From: Thauera aromatica_A
GTDB taxonomy: Bacteria > Pseudomonadota > Gammaproteobacteria > Burkholderiales > Rhodocyclaceae
Assembly: GCF_023093595.1 (NCBI RefSeq)
Contig: NZ_JALLIK010000110.1
Coordinates: 124,001-188,000, forward strand
DNA: 64,000 nt
Reading direction: 5' to 3'
How positions within the stretch are numbered: position 1 is the stretch's first letter; each line of letters opens with the position of its first letter. The translations under genes and the position numbers were made by a program. The notes below the pieces were generated by a model. The model saw only the letters and a list, made by a program, of their open reading frames with translations, was not told the DNA's origin and did no database searches. This document shows positions 8,300 through 16,687 of the stretch, piece by piece.

Positions 8300-8968
8300 T
8301 CAGTAGGCCTCCTTGGTGATCACCTGCGGCGCCATCCGGAACGCGGGCTTCTCGACCTGCTCGGTCCTCCAGGTGCGCAGCGCCCAGATGATCAGGCCGA
8401 TCAGAAAGAACGCCGACGGCGGCAGCAGCAGCAGGCCGTTGGGCACGTACCAGCCGCCATCCTTGGCGAGCGGAATGATCTCGACGCCGAACAGCTTGCC
8501 TGCACCGAGCAGCTCGCGGATCACCCCCAGCGTGAGCAGCATCGCGCTATACCCAAGGCCGTTGCCGATACCGTCGAAAAAGGACAGGCCCGGCGGGTTC
8601 TGCATCGCGAAGGCCTCGGCGCGGCCCATCACGATGCAGTTGGTGATGATCAGGCCGACGAACACCGACAGCTGCTTGGACAGGCTGAACGCATAGGCCT
8701 TGAGGATCTGGTCGACCACGATCACGAGCGAGGCGATGATCACCATCTGCACGATCATGCGGATCGACCCCGGGATCTGGCTGCGGATCATCGAGATGAA
8801 CATGCTCGAGAACCCGGTCACCAGGGTCAGCGCGATCGACATCACCAGCGCCGTCTGCAGGTTCGAAGTGACCGCCAGCGCCGAGCAGATGCCGAGGATC
8901 TGCAGGCCGATCGGGTTGTTGTGGAAAATCGGGTTGAGCAGGACTTCCTTGACGGTGGGTTTGGACAT
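8300..8968 (-). CDS. nqrD: Na+-translocating NADH:quinone oxidoreductase subunit D
   Basis: A 222-residue inner-membrane subunit (KEVLLNPIFHNNPIGLQILG; ITNCIVMGRAEAFA). It pairs with NqrE to form the membrane core around the intramembrane iron centre. NPIFHNNP and the Cys-containing helix ends are family signatures. It lies two bases after nqrC and one before nqrE. Confidence 0.97.
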   Translation of the reverse strand: MSKPTVKEVLLNPIFHNNPIGLQILGICSALAVTSNLQTALVMSIALTLVTGFSSMFISMIRSQIPGSIRMIVQMVIIASLVIVVDQILKAYAFSLSKQLSVFVGLIITNCIVMGRAEAFAMQNPPGLSFFDGIGNGLGYSAMLLTLGVIRELLGAGKLFGVEIIPLAKDGGWYVPNGLLLLPPSAFFLIGLIIWALRTWRTEQVEKPAFRMAPQVITKEAY

Positions 8969-8970
8969 GA

Positions 8971-9762
8971 TCAGGCCCCCTGTGCGCTACGCAGCCGGGC
9001 GAGGTAGGGGCCGAAGCCCTGCTCGCCGAGCCAGAATTGAAGCAGACGATCGACGCCGTTGCTGGTCAGCGTGGCGCCGGCCAGGGCATCGACCTGGTGA
9101 CCGGCGTCCGCGCTCGCCGGATCGACGCCGCCCTTGACGATGCGGATTACCGGCTTGCCGGCCGCATCGAACAGGGTCTTGCCCGGCCACAGCGCCTTCC
9201 ACTTCGGGTTGTCGACTTCGCCGCCCAGGCCCGGCGTCTCGGCGTGCTGGTAGAAGCCGAAGCCGACCACGGTATTGAGATCCGCCTTCACCGCCATGAA
9301 GCCGTGCAGCGTCGACCACAGGCCGTAGCCGCGCACCGGCAGGATCAGGGTGTCGAGCGCGCCGTCCTTCTCCACCAGGTACACGGTGGTGAAGCGCTCG
9401 CGGCGCTTGATCAGCGCGATGTCCTGCTCGCCCGCCAGGGCGGTCGACAGCTTCGGGTCCCGGGCCGCCTTCAGCGGGTCGAACACCGCCGGATCGTAGG
9501 CCTCGGTGTATTCGCCGCTTTCCAGATCGACCACTTTCGCGCGGATGCGGCGGGCGAAGAGCTCCTTGACCTCGCGTGCCGACATGCCCGCCCCGCCCAG
9601 CCCGGCGATGGCCAGGATGCTGCGCTGCTTGTCGAGCTGGCGGTTCTCGATCTGCACCGGCTTCAGCGACACCGCCGCGCCGGCGACGAAGATCGAACTG
9701 ACCAGACTGACCGCGAGCGCCACCAGCAGCGTGCGGACGGTCGATTCCTTCTTACTGGACAT
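8971..9762 (-). CDS. nqrC: Na+-translocating NADH:quinone oxidoreductase subunit C
   Basis: A 263-residue subunit with one N-terminal membrane helix (about residues 10-32) and a periplasmic FMN domain. The covalent FMN attachment motif is GATLTS at about 229-234, with the acceptor Thr near 231. FMN is added by the ApbE flavin transferase, whose gene is not in this window. The start overlaps the end of nqrB by 11 bases. Confidence 0.97.
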   Translation of the reverse strand: MSSKKESTVRTLLVALAVSLVSSIFVAGAAVSLKPVQIENRQLDKQRSILAIAGLGGAGMSAREVKELFARRIRAKVVDLESGEYTEAYDPAVFDPLKAARDPKLSTALAGEQDIALIKRRERFTTVYLVEKDGALDTLILPVRGYGLWSTLHGFMAVKADLNTVVGFGFYQHAETPGLGGEVDNPKWKALWPGKTLFDAAGKPVIRIVKGGVDPASADAGHQVDALAGATLTSNGVDRLLQFWLGEQGFGPYLARLRSAQGA

Positions 9763-10972
9763 TACGCGCGAGCCTCCGCTTGATGTTGGCCGCGACCACG
9801 AAATGGTCGATCAGCGGCGCACACAGGTTGGCGAACAGGATTGCCAGCATCATCCCTTCGGGGAAGGCCGGGTTCACCACCCGGATCAGCACCACCATGA
9901 CGCCGATCAGGGCGCCGAAGATCCACTTGCCGGTGTCGGTCATCGATGCCGACACCGGGTCGGTGGCCATGAACATCATCCCCAGGGCGAAGCCACCGAC
10001 GACCAGGTGCCAGTGCCAGGGCATCGAGAACATCGGGTTGGTGTCCGAGCCGACGGAATTGAAGACCAGGCTCATCGCGATCATGCCGAGCATGACCCCG
10101 GCGACGATCCGCCACGAGGCGATCTTCATCAGCAGCAGCACGCCGCCGCCGATCAGCAGCGCCAGGGTGCTGGTCTCGCCGATCGAGCCGGGCATGAAGC
10201 CGAGGAAGGCGTCGGTCCAGGTGAGGCCGCTCGCCACCACCTGGTCGATGCCGCCGGCGGCGGCCTGCGACAGCGCGGTGGCGCCGGTGTAGCCGTCCAC
10301 CGTGGTCCACACCCCGTCGCCCGACATCTGCGCCGGATAGGCGAAGAACAGGAAGGCGCGCCCGGTCAGCGCCGGGTTGAGGAAGTTCTTGCCGGTACCG
10401 CCGAACACTTCCTTGCCGATCACGACGCCGAAGCTGATCCCCAACGCCACCTGCCACAGCGGGATCGACGGCGGGCAGGTGAGCGCGAACAGCACCGAAG
10501 TGACGAAGAAGCCCTCGTTGACCTCGTGGCGACGCACGGCGGCGAACAGCACTTCCCAGAAGCCGCCGACGATGAAGGTGACCAGATAGATCGGCAGGAA
10601 GTAGGCCGCGCCATGAACGAAGTTATCCCACAGGCTGCCGGGGTCGAACCCGGCCAGCGCACCGATGAGGCCGAAGCGCCAGCCTTCCTGCGCCGCCATC
10701 AGCCCGGAGTTGGCGGCGAGGATGGTGTTGGCCTGGTAGCCGGCGTTCCACATCCCGAACAACATCGCCGGGAAGGTGCACAGCCAGACCGTGATCATCA
10801 TCCGCTTGAGGTCGAGGCCGTCGCGCACGTGCGCGGTGCTGCGGGTGACACTGGCCGGCTTGTACAGGGCGGTGTCGATGGCTTCAAACAGGGCGTAGAA
10901 CTTCTCGTACCTGCCGCCCTTGTCGAAATGATGCTCGATGCTGTCGAGCCAGGAGCGCAGACTCATACTCAA
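9752..10972 (-). CDS. nqrB: Na+-translocating NADH:quinone oxidoreductase subunit B
   Basis: A 406-residue, roughly ten-helix subunit carrying a covalently bound FMN, riboflavin and the quinone site; it forms the Na+ pathway. The FMN attachment motif TGAT lies at about residues 229-232 (DGYTGATALS), the acceptor being the last Thr. Conserved GKEVFGGTGKNFLNPALTGR is at about 186-205. The ATG overlaps the nqrA stop by four bases (ATGA). Confidence 0.97.
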   Translation of the reverse strand: MSMSLRSWLDSIEHHFDKGGRYEKFYALFEAIDTALYKPASVTRSTAHVRDGLDLKRMMITVWLCTFPAMLFGMWNAGYQANTILAANSGLMAAQEGWRFGLIGALAGFDPGSLWDNFVHGAAYFLPIYLVTFIVGGFWEVLFAAVRRHEVNEGFFVTSVLFALTCPPSIPLWQVALGISFGVVIGKEVFGGTGKNFLNPALTGRAFLFFAYPAQMSGDGVWTTVDGYTGATALSQAAAGGIDQVVASGLTWTDAFLGFMPGSIGETSTLALLIGGGVLLLMKIASWRIVAGVMLGMIAMSLVFNSVGSDTNPMFSMPWHWHLVVGGFALGMMFMATDPVSASMTDTGKWIFGALIGVMVVLIRVVNPAFPEGMMLAILFANLCAPLIDHFVVAANIKRRLARNVQ

Positions 10973-12321
10973 CCCTCCTTCTCGATGCGCGTGAGGTTGT
11001 CACGCAGGATAGGACCGTACTCGTACTTGCCGGCACAGACGTAGGTGCACAGGGCGAGGTCTTCCTCGTCCAGTTCAAGGGCGCCGAGCTTCTGCGCCAT
11101 CTCGGTGTCGCCGACGATCAGCGCGCGCAACAGCTGGGTGGGCAGGATGTCGAGCGGCATCACTTCTTCGTAGTTACCGATCGGCACCATCGCCCGCGGG
11201 CTGCCGTTGGTGCTGGTGGTGAAGTCGAACAGGCGCGCGGGGTCGAGCTTGGAGAGGTAGAGGTTCATCACCGAATGCTTGTTCACCCCGGCGCGCAGGT
11301 AATGCAGCATCTCGCGCTCGGTGCCTTCCTCCAGGCACGACACCTGCAGGTGGTAACGGCCGAGGTAGGCACAGGCGCCGCGCGACGTGCGCCCGCCGAA
11401 CACCGACCCGGAAATCACCCGCACCTTTTTGCCGACCCGGATCTCGCCGGCGGTCAGCTCGTCCAGGTTCGCCCCCAGCCGGGTGCGCACCAGGCGGGGT
11501 TTGCCGATCATCGGCCCGCCGAGCGCGACCACCCGCTCGACCCACAGCCGGCCGCTGGCGAAGAGTTTGCCGACGGCGATGACGTCCTGGTAGTTGAGGT
11601 ACCACACGCTCTTGTGCGCATCGGCCGGATCGAGAAAATGGATGTGGGTGCCCGGCAGGCCCGCGGGATGCGGCCCGGCGAAAGCTTCGGCACCGACATC
11701 GGCGAGCCCCGCGCCCGGCAACCGGGCACCGGCGGCATGGCACACGACGACGCGGGCGATGCGCGCCAGCACTTTCAGGCCGCGCTCGAAATCGGCCTCG
11801 TGCTCGGCGATCACCACCGCCGGATCGGCCGCCAGCGGATGGGTGTCGATCGCGGTGACGAAGATCGAACTCGGCTTCGCGTCGACCGCCGGCACCTTGC
11901 TGAAGGGACGCGTACGCAGCGCCGTCCACAATCCGGAGCGGATCAGGTTGTCGCGCACCTGGGCATCGGACAGGGCGCCGAGCTCGGCGTCGCCGTAGCG
12001 CGCGAACTCGACCGCGCTGTCGGCGGCGTTCTCGTCGTCGAGGTCGATCACCACCGATTGCAGCGCACGCTGCTCGCCGCGATGGATCGCGCTGACCGTA
12101 CCGGCCCCGGGCGCGGTATACACCACGCCGGGCGTCTTCTTGTCGGAAAAAAGGACCTGTCCGAGCTTGACCCGGTCACCGACCTGCACCGCCATCGTCG
12201 GCTTCATGCCGTGATGGTCGAAGCCGATGACGGCCACGCTGCGCACGGCACGCCCGGCCTCGATGCGCTGCGCCGGCGCACCGGTGATGGGCAGGTCCAG
12301 GCCGCGTTTGATTCTGATCAT
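10969..12321 (-). CDS. nqrA: Na+-translocating NADH:quinone oxidoreductase subunit A
   Basis: A 450-residue peripheral subunit, first gene of the operon. It starts MIRIKRGLDLPITGAPAQ, the standard NqrA N-terminus; the upstream in-frame extension runs through the leader hairpin and was rejected. Conserved regions include VGDRVKLGQVLFSDKK and LRAGVNKHSVMNLYLSK. NqrA interacts with the quinone-binding region of NqrB on the cytoplasmic face. The complex couples NADH oxidation by ubiquinone to Na+ export. Confidence 0.97.
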   Translation of the reverse strand: MIRIKRGLDLPITGAPAQRIEAGRAVRSVAVIGFDHHGMKPTMAVQVGDRVKLGQVLFSDKKTPGVVYTAPGAGTVSAIHRGEQRALQSVVIDLDDENAADSAVEFARYGDAELGALSDAQVRDNLIRSGLWTALRTRPFSKVPAVDAKPSSIFVTAIDTHPLAADPAVVIAEHEADFERGLKVLARIARVVVCHAAGARLPGAGLADVGAEAFAGPHPAGLPGTHIHFLDPADAHKSVWYLNYQDVIAVGKLFASGRLWVERVVALGGPMIGKPRLVRTRLGANLDELTAGEIRVGKKVRVISGSVFGGRTSRGACAYLGRYHLQVSCLEEGTEREMLHYLRAGVNKHSVMNLYLSKLDPARLFDFTTSTNGSPRAMVPIGNYEEVMPLDILPTQLLRALIVGDTEMAQKLGALELDEEDLALCTYVCAGKYEYGPILRDNLTRIEKEG

Positions 12322-12354
12322 GCGCTTCTCGCCCAAAGACTCGTGAGAATGAAC

Positions 12355-12407
12355 GAGGCCTTTCCCCCCTTGGCAGCCTGCTGCTACCGGACGGGGGGAC
12401 AGGCCTC
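12355..12407 (-). promoter_or_regulatory. Long inverted repeat in the nqrA leader
   Basis: Bases 12355-12369 and 12393-12407 are complementary over 14 of 15 positions (GAGGCCT..CCCCCC against GGGGGG..AGGCCTC), and the 23-nt centre holds a smaller GCAGC/GCTGC stem. It sits 34 bases before the nqrA ATG. There is no T tract on the minus strand after it, so it is not a typical terminator. It may be an mRNA-stabilising or regulatory leader structure. Confidence 0.6.
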
Positions 12408-12425
12408 GCGTCGACAAACGGGCGG

Positions 12426-12431
12426 ATTATA
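12426..12431 (-). promoter_or_regulatory. Candidate -10 box of the nqr operon promoter
   Basis: A perfect TATAAT on the minus strand, about 105 bases before nqrA and just upstream of the leader hairpin, in an AT-richer patch within the fadA-nqrA gap. No good -35 is seen at 16-18 bases, so an activator may be needed. Support is from sequence match only. Confidence 0.45.
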
Positions 12432-12532
12432 AAAGATTGTTACCGAACGATCACCTCGACTTTGGCTGGAGTTTACGTGGATTGCGTTCCCGGCCGGGAC
12501 ACGGCCTGCCCGGCAGGCGGCCCCGGGCACGC

Positions 12533-13732
12533 TCAGACGCGCTCGAACACCCCTGCCGCCCCCATCCCGGTGCCGATGCACATGCTGATCATGCCGTAGC
12601 GCAGGGCGGGGTCGCGCCGCATCGCCGCGATCAGGGTCGCGCTGCGAATCGCCCCGGTGGCGCCGAGCGGATGACCCAGCGCGATCGCCCCCCCGAGCGG
12701 ATTGACTCGCGCCGGATCGAGCCCGAGTTCGCGCATCACCGCCAGCGCCTGGGCGGCGAACGCCTCGTTGAGTTCGATCCAGCCGATCTCGCCGAGCCCC
12801 ACCCCGGCGCGCGCGAGGGCGCGTGGAATGGCCTCGACCGGCCCGATCCCCATCAGCTGTGGCGCCACCCCGGCCACCGCATAGCCGGCGAAACGGGCGA
12901 CCGGCGCCACCTCGTAACGCTTCAGCGCCGCCTCGCTCATCAGCAGCACCGCGGCCGCACCGTCCGACATCTGCGAGCTGTTGCCCGCGGTCACCGAGCC
13001 GCGCGCGGCGAACACCGGCTTGAGCTTCGCCAGACGCTCGGGCGAAGCGTCCGCGCGCGGTCCTTCATCGTGCTCGACGACGCGCTCGATCACCCGCACC
13101 GCGCCGTCCTCGCCCGGCACATGTGACTGCACCGTGTATGGCCGGATCTCGTCGGCGAAGCGCCCGCCGGCGATCGCCGCGCAGGCGCGGCGGTGCGATT
13201 CGAGGGCGAAGGCATCCTGGTCGGCGCGGCTCACCTGCCACTGCGCCGCCACCTTCTCCGCGGTCAGGCCCATGCCGTAGGCGATGCCGACGTTCTCGGC
13301 ACGGGCGAAGATCGCCGGGTTGAGGCTGACCTTGTTGCCCATGATCTGCGGCATCGCGCTCATGCTCTCGGTGCCGGCGGCGATCATCACGTCGGCCTCG
13401 CCGAGGCGGATGCGGGCGGCGGCATCGGCCACCGCCTGCAGGCCCGAGGCGCAGAAGCGGTTGATCGTGACGCCGGGCACGCGCTCGGGCAGGCCGGCGA
13501 GCAGCAGCCCGATGCGCGCCACGTTCATGCCCTGCTCGGCTTCGGGCATCGCGCAGCCGGTGATCACGTCACCGATCTCGCCGGCGTCGAGCGCGGGCAC
13601 CGCGGCCGCTACCGCAGCCAGCACCTGCGCCAGCAGGTCGTCCGGGCGGACGTGGCGGAAGGCGCCGTTGCGCCGCGCCACCGGAGTGCGCAGCGCGGCG
13701 ACGATGTAGGCGTCCTGAATCTGCTTGCTCAT
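12533..13732 (-). CDS. fadA: Acetyl-CoA C-acyltransferase (3-ketoacyl-CoA thiolase)
   Basis: A 399-residue thiolase that cleaves 3-ketoacyl-CoA with CoA in the last step of beta-oxidation. The nucleophilic Cys is in NRFCASGLQAV (about residue 90), the catalytic His in GGAIALGHPLGATGA (about 350), and the second Cys in CIGTGMGAAGVFE near the C-terminus. The start MSKQIQDAYIVAALRTPV has AGGA upstream and lies 14 bases after the dehydrogenase stop. It is the last gene of the fadE-thioesterase-fadN-fadA operon. Confidence 0.95.
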   Translation of the reverse strand: MSKQIQDAYIVAALRTPVARRNGAFRHVRPDDLLAQVLAAVAAAVPALDAGEIGDVITGCAMPEAEQGMNVARIGLLLAGLPERVPGVTINRFCASGLQAVADAAARIRLGEADVMIAAGTESMSAMPQIMGNKVSLNPAIFARAENVGIAYGMGLTAEKVAAQWQVSRADQDAFALESHRRACAAIAGGRFADEIRPYTVQSHVPGEDGAVRVIERVVEHDEGPRADASPERLAKLKPVFAARGSVTAGNSSQMSDGAAAVLLMSEAALKRYEVAPVARFAGYAVAGVAPQLMGIGPVEAIPRALARAGVGLGEIGWIELNEAFAAQALAVMRELGLDPARVNPLGGAIALGHPLGATGAIRSATLIAAMRRDPALRYGMISMCIGTGMGAAGVFERV

Positions 13733-13746
13733 GGCTCGTTCCTCGC

Positions 13747-16158
13747 TCAGTTGCGCAGCGGTTTGCCGGTTTCCAGCATGTGGGCGATGCGCTGCCGGGT
13801 CTGTTCGGTCTGCAGCAGGGCAACGAACTGGGCACGCTCGACGTCGAGGATCCACTGTTCGCTGACCGCCGCCCCCGATTCGACCTCGCCGCCGCACAGC
13901 GCGGTGGCCGCGGCCTTGGCGACGCGGTAGTCGTGTGCGGAAATGAAGCCGCCCTCGGCCATGTTCACCAGCATCAGCTCGCAGGTGGCGATGCCGTTGC
14001 GCCCGGCCACGGTCAGCGCCGGGTTCGGCAGCGGCGGATGCCAGGCCGACTCCGCCATCGCGCGCGCGCGCCGGATCGCGGCATGGAGCAGCTCCCCGGA
14101 GTGGAACAGGATGTCGTCGGCGGTGGTGCCGAAGCCGAGTTCGACCGCTTCGCGCGCGCTCTTCGCCACGGTGGCCAGGGCGATGGTCTGGAAGGCGTTC
14201 TGGATGTAGGGGAAGACATCGCCGCCGGCCGCACGCTGCGCCAGCGCATGCGCCTGCACGGCGAAGGCCTTGCAGCCGCCGCCGGCCGGAATCAGGCCGA
14301 CCCCGGCCTCGACCAGACCGACATAGCTCTCGAGCGCGAACACCCGGTGCGCGGCGTGCATCGCGAACTCGCAGCCGCCGCCCAGGGCCATCCCCTGCAC
14401 CGCGGCCACCACCGGCACCTGGGCATGGCGGATCGCCATCGAGACACGCTGGAACTTCGCCACCATGCGCTCGAGGAGAGCGAACTGGCCCTCGGCGCAG
14501 GCTTCGGCGAGCTGCTGCAGGTTGGCACCGACCGCGAACGGCGCCGGATGCCAGATCACCAGGCCGTCGAGTTCGGCCTCGGCGCGTGCAATCGCTTCGA
14601 GCAGGCCGTCGACGGCGACGCTGCCGATCGCATGCACCCGCCCGCTGAGCGACACGATGCCGATCCGCGCATCCTGATCGGGGCGGCACCACAGGCGCAC
14701 TCCGCCCTGCCCGGCCGGGCTTTCCCACAAGGTTTCGCCGCGCGCATCGGGCGCCTCGCCGAGCACCCGGTCGGGGTAGAGCTGGCGCCGATACACCGGC
14801 AGCGCGGTGCGCGCCACCAGGGTGTCGGCGGCAGCGCTGTAGGAGCCGGCCGGCGCATGCACGCCGTCACGCCCGGCCACCCAGGCCGGCAGCGGCACCG
14901 CCGCCATCGCCCGACCATGGGCGATGTCGTCCTCGATCATCGCCGCCACTTCGCGCCAGCCTGCCGCCTGCCAGGTCTCGAACGGCCCCTGCGCCCAGCC
15001 GAAGCCCCAGCGCATCGCCAGGTCGACGTCGCGCGCGTTGCCGGCGATGGTGCCGAGGTGATGAGCGCAGTAGTGGAACAGGTCGCGGAACACCGACCAC
15101 AGCAGCTGCGCCTGGGGGTGCGGATGGGCGGCGAGCGCGGCGAACTTCTCCACCGGGTCCTTGAGGGCGAGGATCTCCTCGACGTCGGGGAAGAGCTCGC
15201 CGGCGCTGTCGCGGTAGCCCCCCGTCGCCGGGTCGAGCACCTGGACGCGCCCGCCATGCTTGCGGTAGATGCCGGCGCCGCGCTTTTGCCCCAGCGCCCC
15301 TTGTGCGATCAGTGCCTGGAGCCAGTCGGGGACGACGAAATGGCGGTGCCAGGGATCGGCGCTGCCGCCCCCCTCCTCGCCGAGCGTCGCCTGCAGGGTG
15401 CCGACAACGTGGGCGAGGGTGTCCAGCCCGACCACGTCGGCGGTGCGGAAAGTGGCGCTCTTCGGACGCCCGATGCGGGTGCCGGTGAGCAGATCGACAT
15501 CGTCGAAGGCCAGACCGAGGCGCGCGGTGTGGTGAATCACGGCGAGAATCGAGAACACGCCGACGCGGTTGGCGAGGAAACCGGGAGTGTCCTGCGCGCG
15601 CACGATGTTCTTGCCCAGGCGGGTGGTCAGCCAAGCCTCGAGCGCATCGACCAGCGCCGGCTCGGTGTCGGCGGTGGGAATCAGCTCGACCAGCGCCATG
15701 TAGCGCGGCGGGTTGAAGAAATGGACCCCGCAAAAGCGCGCCCGCCGCGCCGCCGGCAGCCCGGCCGAGAGCGCGGCGATCGACAGCCCCGAGGTGTTGG
15801 AAGCGAACACCGCATCGGCGCGCAGGTGGGGGGCGACGCGGGCGTAGAGCGCGAGCTTCCACTCCATCTTCTCGGCGATCGCCTCGATCACCAGGTCGCA
15901 CTCGCCCAGCCGGGCGAGGTCGTGCTCGTAGCTGGCGGCCTCGATGTAGTGCGCACAGCCGCGCGCCGCCAGCGGCGCCGGATCGAGCTTGACGAGCCCG
16001 GCGATGGCGCGCGCGGCGACGGCGTTGGCCGCGCCCTCCGGCGCGGCGAGGTCGAACAGGATCACCGGAATGTCGGCACTGGCGCAATGGGCGGCGATCT
16101 GCGCCCCCATGACGCCGGCGCCGAGCACGGCGATCTTGCGGATGATCAGTCGATTCAC
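13747..16158 (-). CDS. FadN-type 3-hydroxyacyl-CoA dehydrogenase / enoyl-CoA hydratase
   Basis: An 803-residue bifunctional beta-oxidation enzyme. The NAD-dependent dehydrogenase comes first (Rossmann GAGVMGAQIAAHCA, residues 13-26; catalytic region GVHFFNPPRYM; DTPGFLANRVG) and a crotonase domain follows (about 500-720; ALGGGCEFAMHAA and GLVEAGVGLIPAGGG, both catalytic Glu present). This order is the reverse of E. coli FadB and matches Bacillus FadN-type proteins of about 790-800 residues. It forms a functional set with the adjacent thiolase and FadE. Confidence 0.93.
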   Translation of the reverse strand: MNRLIIRKIAVLGAGVMGAQIAAHCASADIPVILFDLAAPEGAANAVAARAIAGLVKLDPAPLAARGCAHYIEAASYEHDLARLGECDLVIEAIAEKMEWKLALYARVAPHLRADAVFASNTSGLSIAALSAGLPAARRARFCGVHFFNPPRYMALVELIPTADTEPALVDALEAWLTTRLGKNIVRAQDTPGFLANRVGVFSILAVIHHTARLGLAFDDVDLLTGTRIGRPKSATFRTADVVGLDTLAHVVGTLQATLGEEGGGSADPWHRHFVVPDWLQALIAQGALGQKRGAGIYRKHGGRVQVLDPATGGYRDSAGELFPDVEEILALKDPVEKFAALAAHPHPQAQLLWSVFRDLFHYCAHHLGTIAGNARDVDLAMRWGFGWAQGPFETWQAAGWREVAAMIEDDIAHGRAMAAVPLPAWVAGRDGVHAPAGSYSAAADTLVARTALPVYRRQLYPDRVLGEAPDARGETLWESPAGQGGVRLWCRPDQDARIGIVSLSGRVHAIGSVAVDGLLEAIARAEAELDGLVIWHPAPFAVGANLQQLAEACAEGQFALLERMVAKFQRVSMAIRHAQVPVVAAVQGMALGGGCEFAMHAAHRVFALESYVGLVEAGVGLIPAGGGCKAFAVQAHALAQRAAGGDVFPYIQNAFQTIALATVAKSAREAVELGFGTTADDILFHSGELLHAAIRRARAMAESAWHPPLPNPALTVAGRNGIATCELMLVNMAEGGFISAHDYRVAKAAATALCGGEVESGAAVSEQWILDVERAQFVALLQTEQTRQRIAHMLETGKPLRN

Positions 16159-16189
16159 TTGGGCCTCCTCCCCGCGGGGTGCGGTGTGC

Positions 16190-16654
16190 TCAGGAATGGG
16201 TCGGTGGAGCGGGTCGCTCGGGCGCAGTCGGCGACGCCGGTGGAGGCGACGCCGGTGGAATCAGCTGCTTGCGCCCGTGCTCGTCGAGCGCGACGTAGGT
16301 CAGCCGCGCCTCGGTCACTTTCACCACCACCGGGTTCTCGAGGTCGCGCTCGGCATACACCTCGACGTCGACGGTGACCGAGCTGCGCCCGGTGGCGACG
16401 ACTTCGGCGTAGAAGCTGACCAAATCGCCGACCGACACCGGCTGGCGGAACGCGAAGGAATTCACCGCCACCGTCGCCACCCGGCTCCGGGCGCGGCGGT
16501 GGGCGGGAATCGCGCCAGCGATGTCGACCATCGACATGATCCAGCCGCCGAAGACGTTGCCTTCGGGGTTGAGGTCGGCCGGCATCGGCATCACCCGCAG
16601 CTCGGGCTGCCGGTGCGCCGGCAGGCAGGTCCGGGGATCGGGGCTATCGTTCAT
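16190..16654 (-). CDS. Acyl-CoA thioesterase, hotdog fold (YciA-like)
   Basis: A 154-residue single-hotdog thioesterase hydrolysing acyl-CoA to free acid and CoA. The motif NPEGNVFGGWIMSMVDIAG (about residues 26-44) is the active-site helix, with the family Asp in MVDIAG. The core is followed by a Pro/Ala-rich tail (PPASPPPASPTAPERPAPP) encoded partly by a short tandem repeat. It lies between fadE and the FadN-type gene on the same strand and probably relieves CoA trapping during beta-oxidation. Confidence 0.88.
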   Translation of the reverse strand: MNDSPDPRTCLPAHRQPELRVMPMPADLNPEGNVFGGWIMSMVDIAGAIPAHRRARSRVATVAVNSFAFRQPVSVGDLVSFYAEVVATGRSSVTVDVEVYAERDLENPVVVKVTEARLTYVALDEHGRKQLIPPASPPPASPTAPERPAPPTHS

Positions 16655-16687
16655 CGTCGGAGAGGCTCCACGGCAAGGTCGCGCCGC

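Noticed and set aside
12355..12407. The nqrA leader hairpin as a terminator for the fad operon
   Set aside because: No T tract follows on the minus strand and a TATAAT lies upstream of it, so a leader structure fits better.
13780..16377. An 865-codon plus-strand frame opposite the FadN-type gene
   Set aside because: Antisense shadow; no recognisable domain and no ribosome site.
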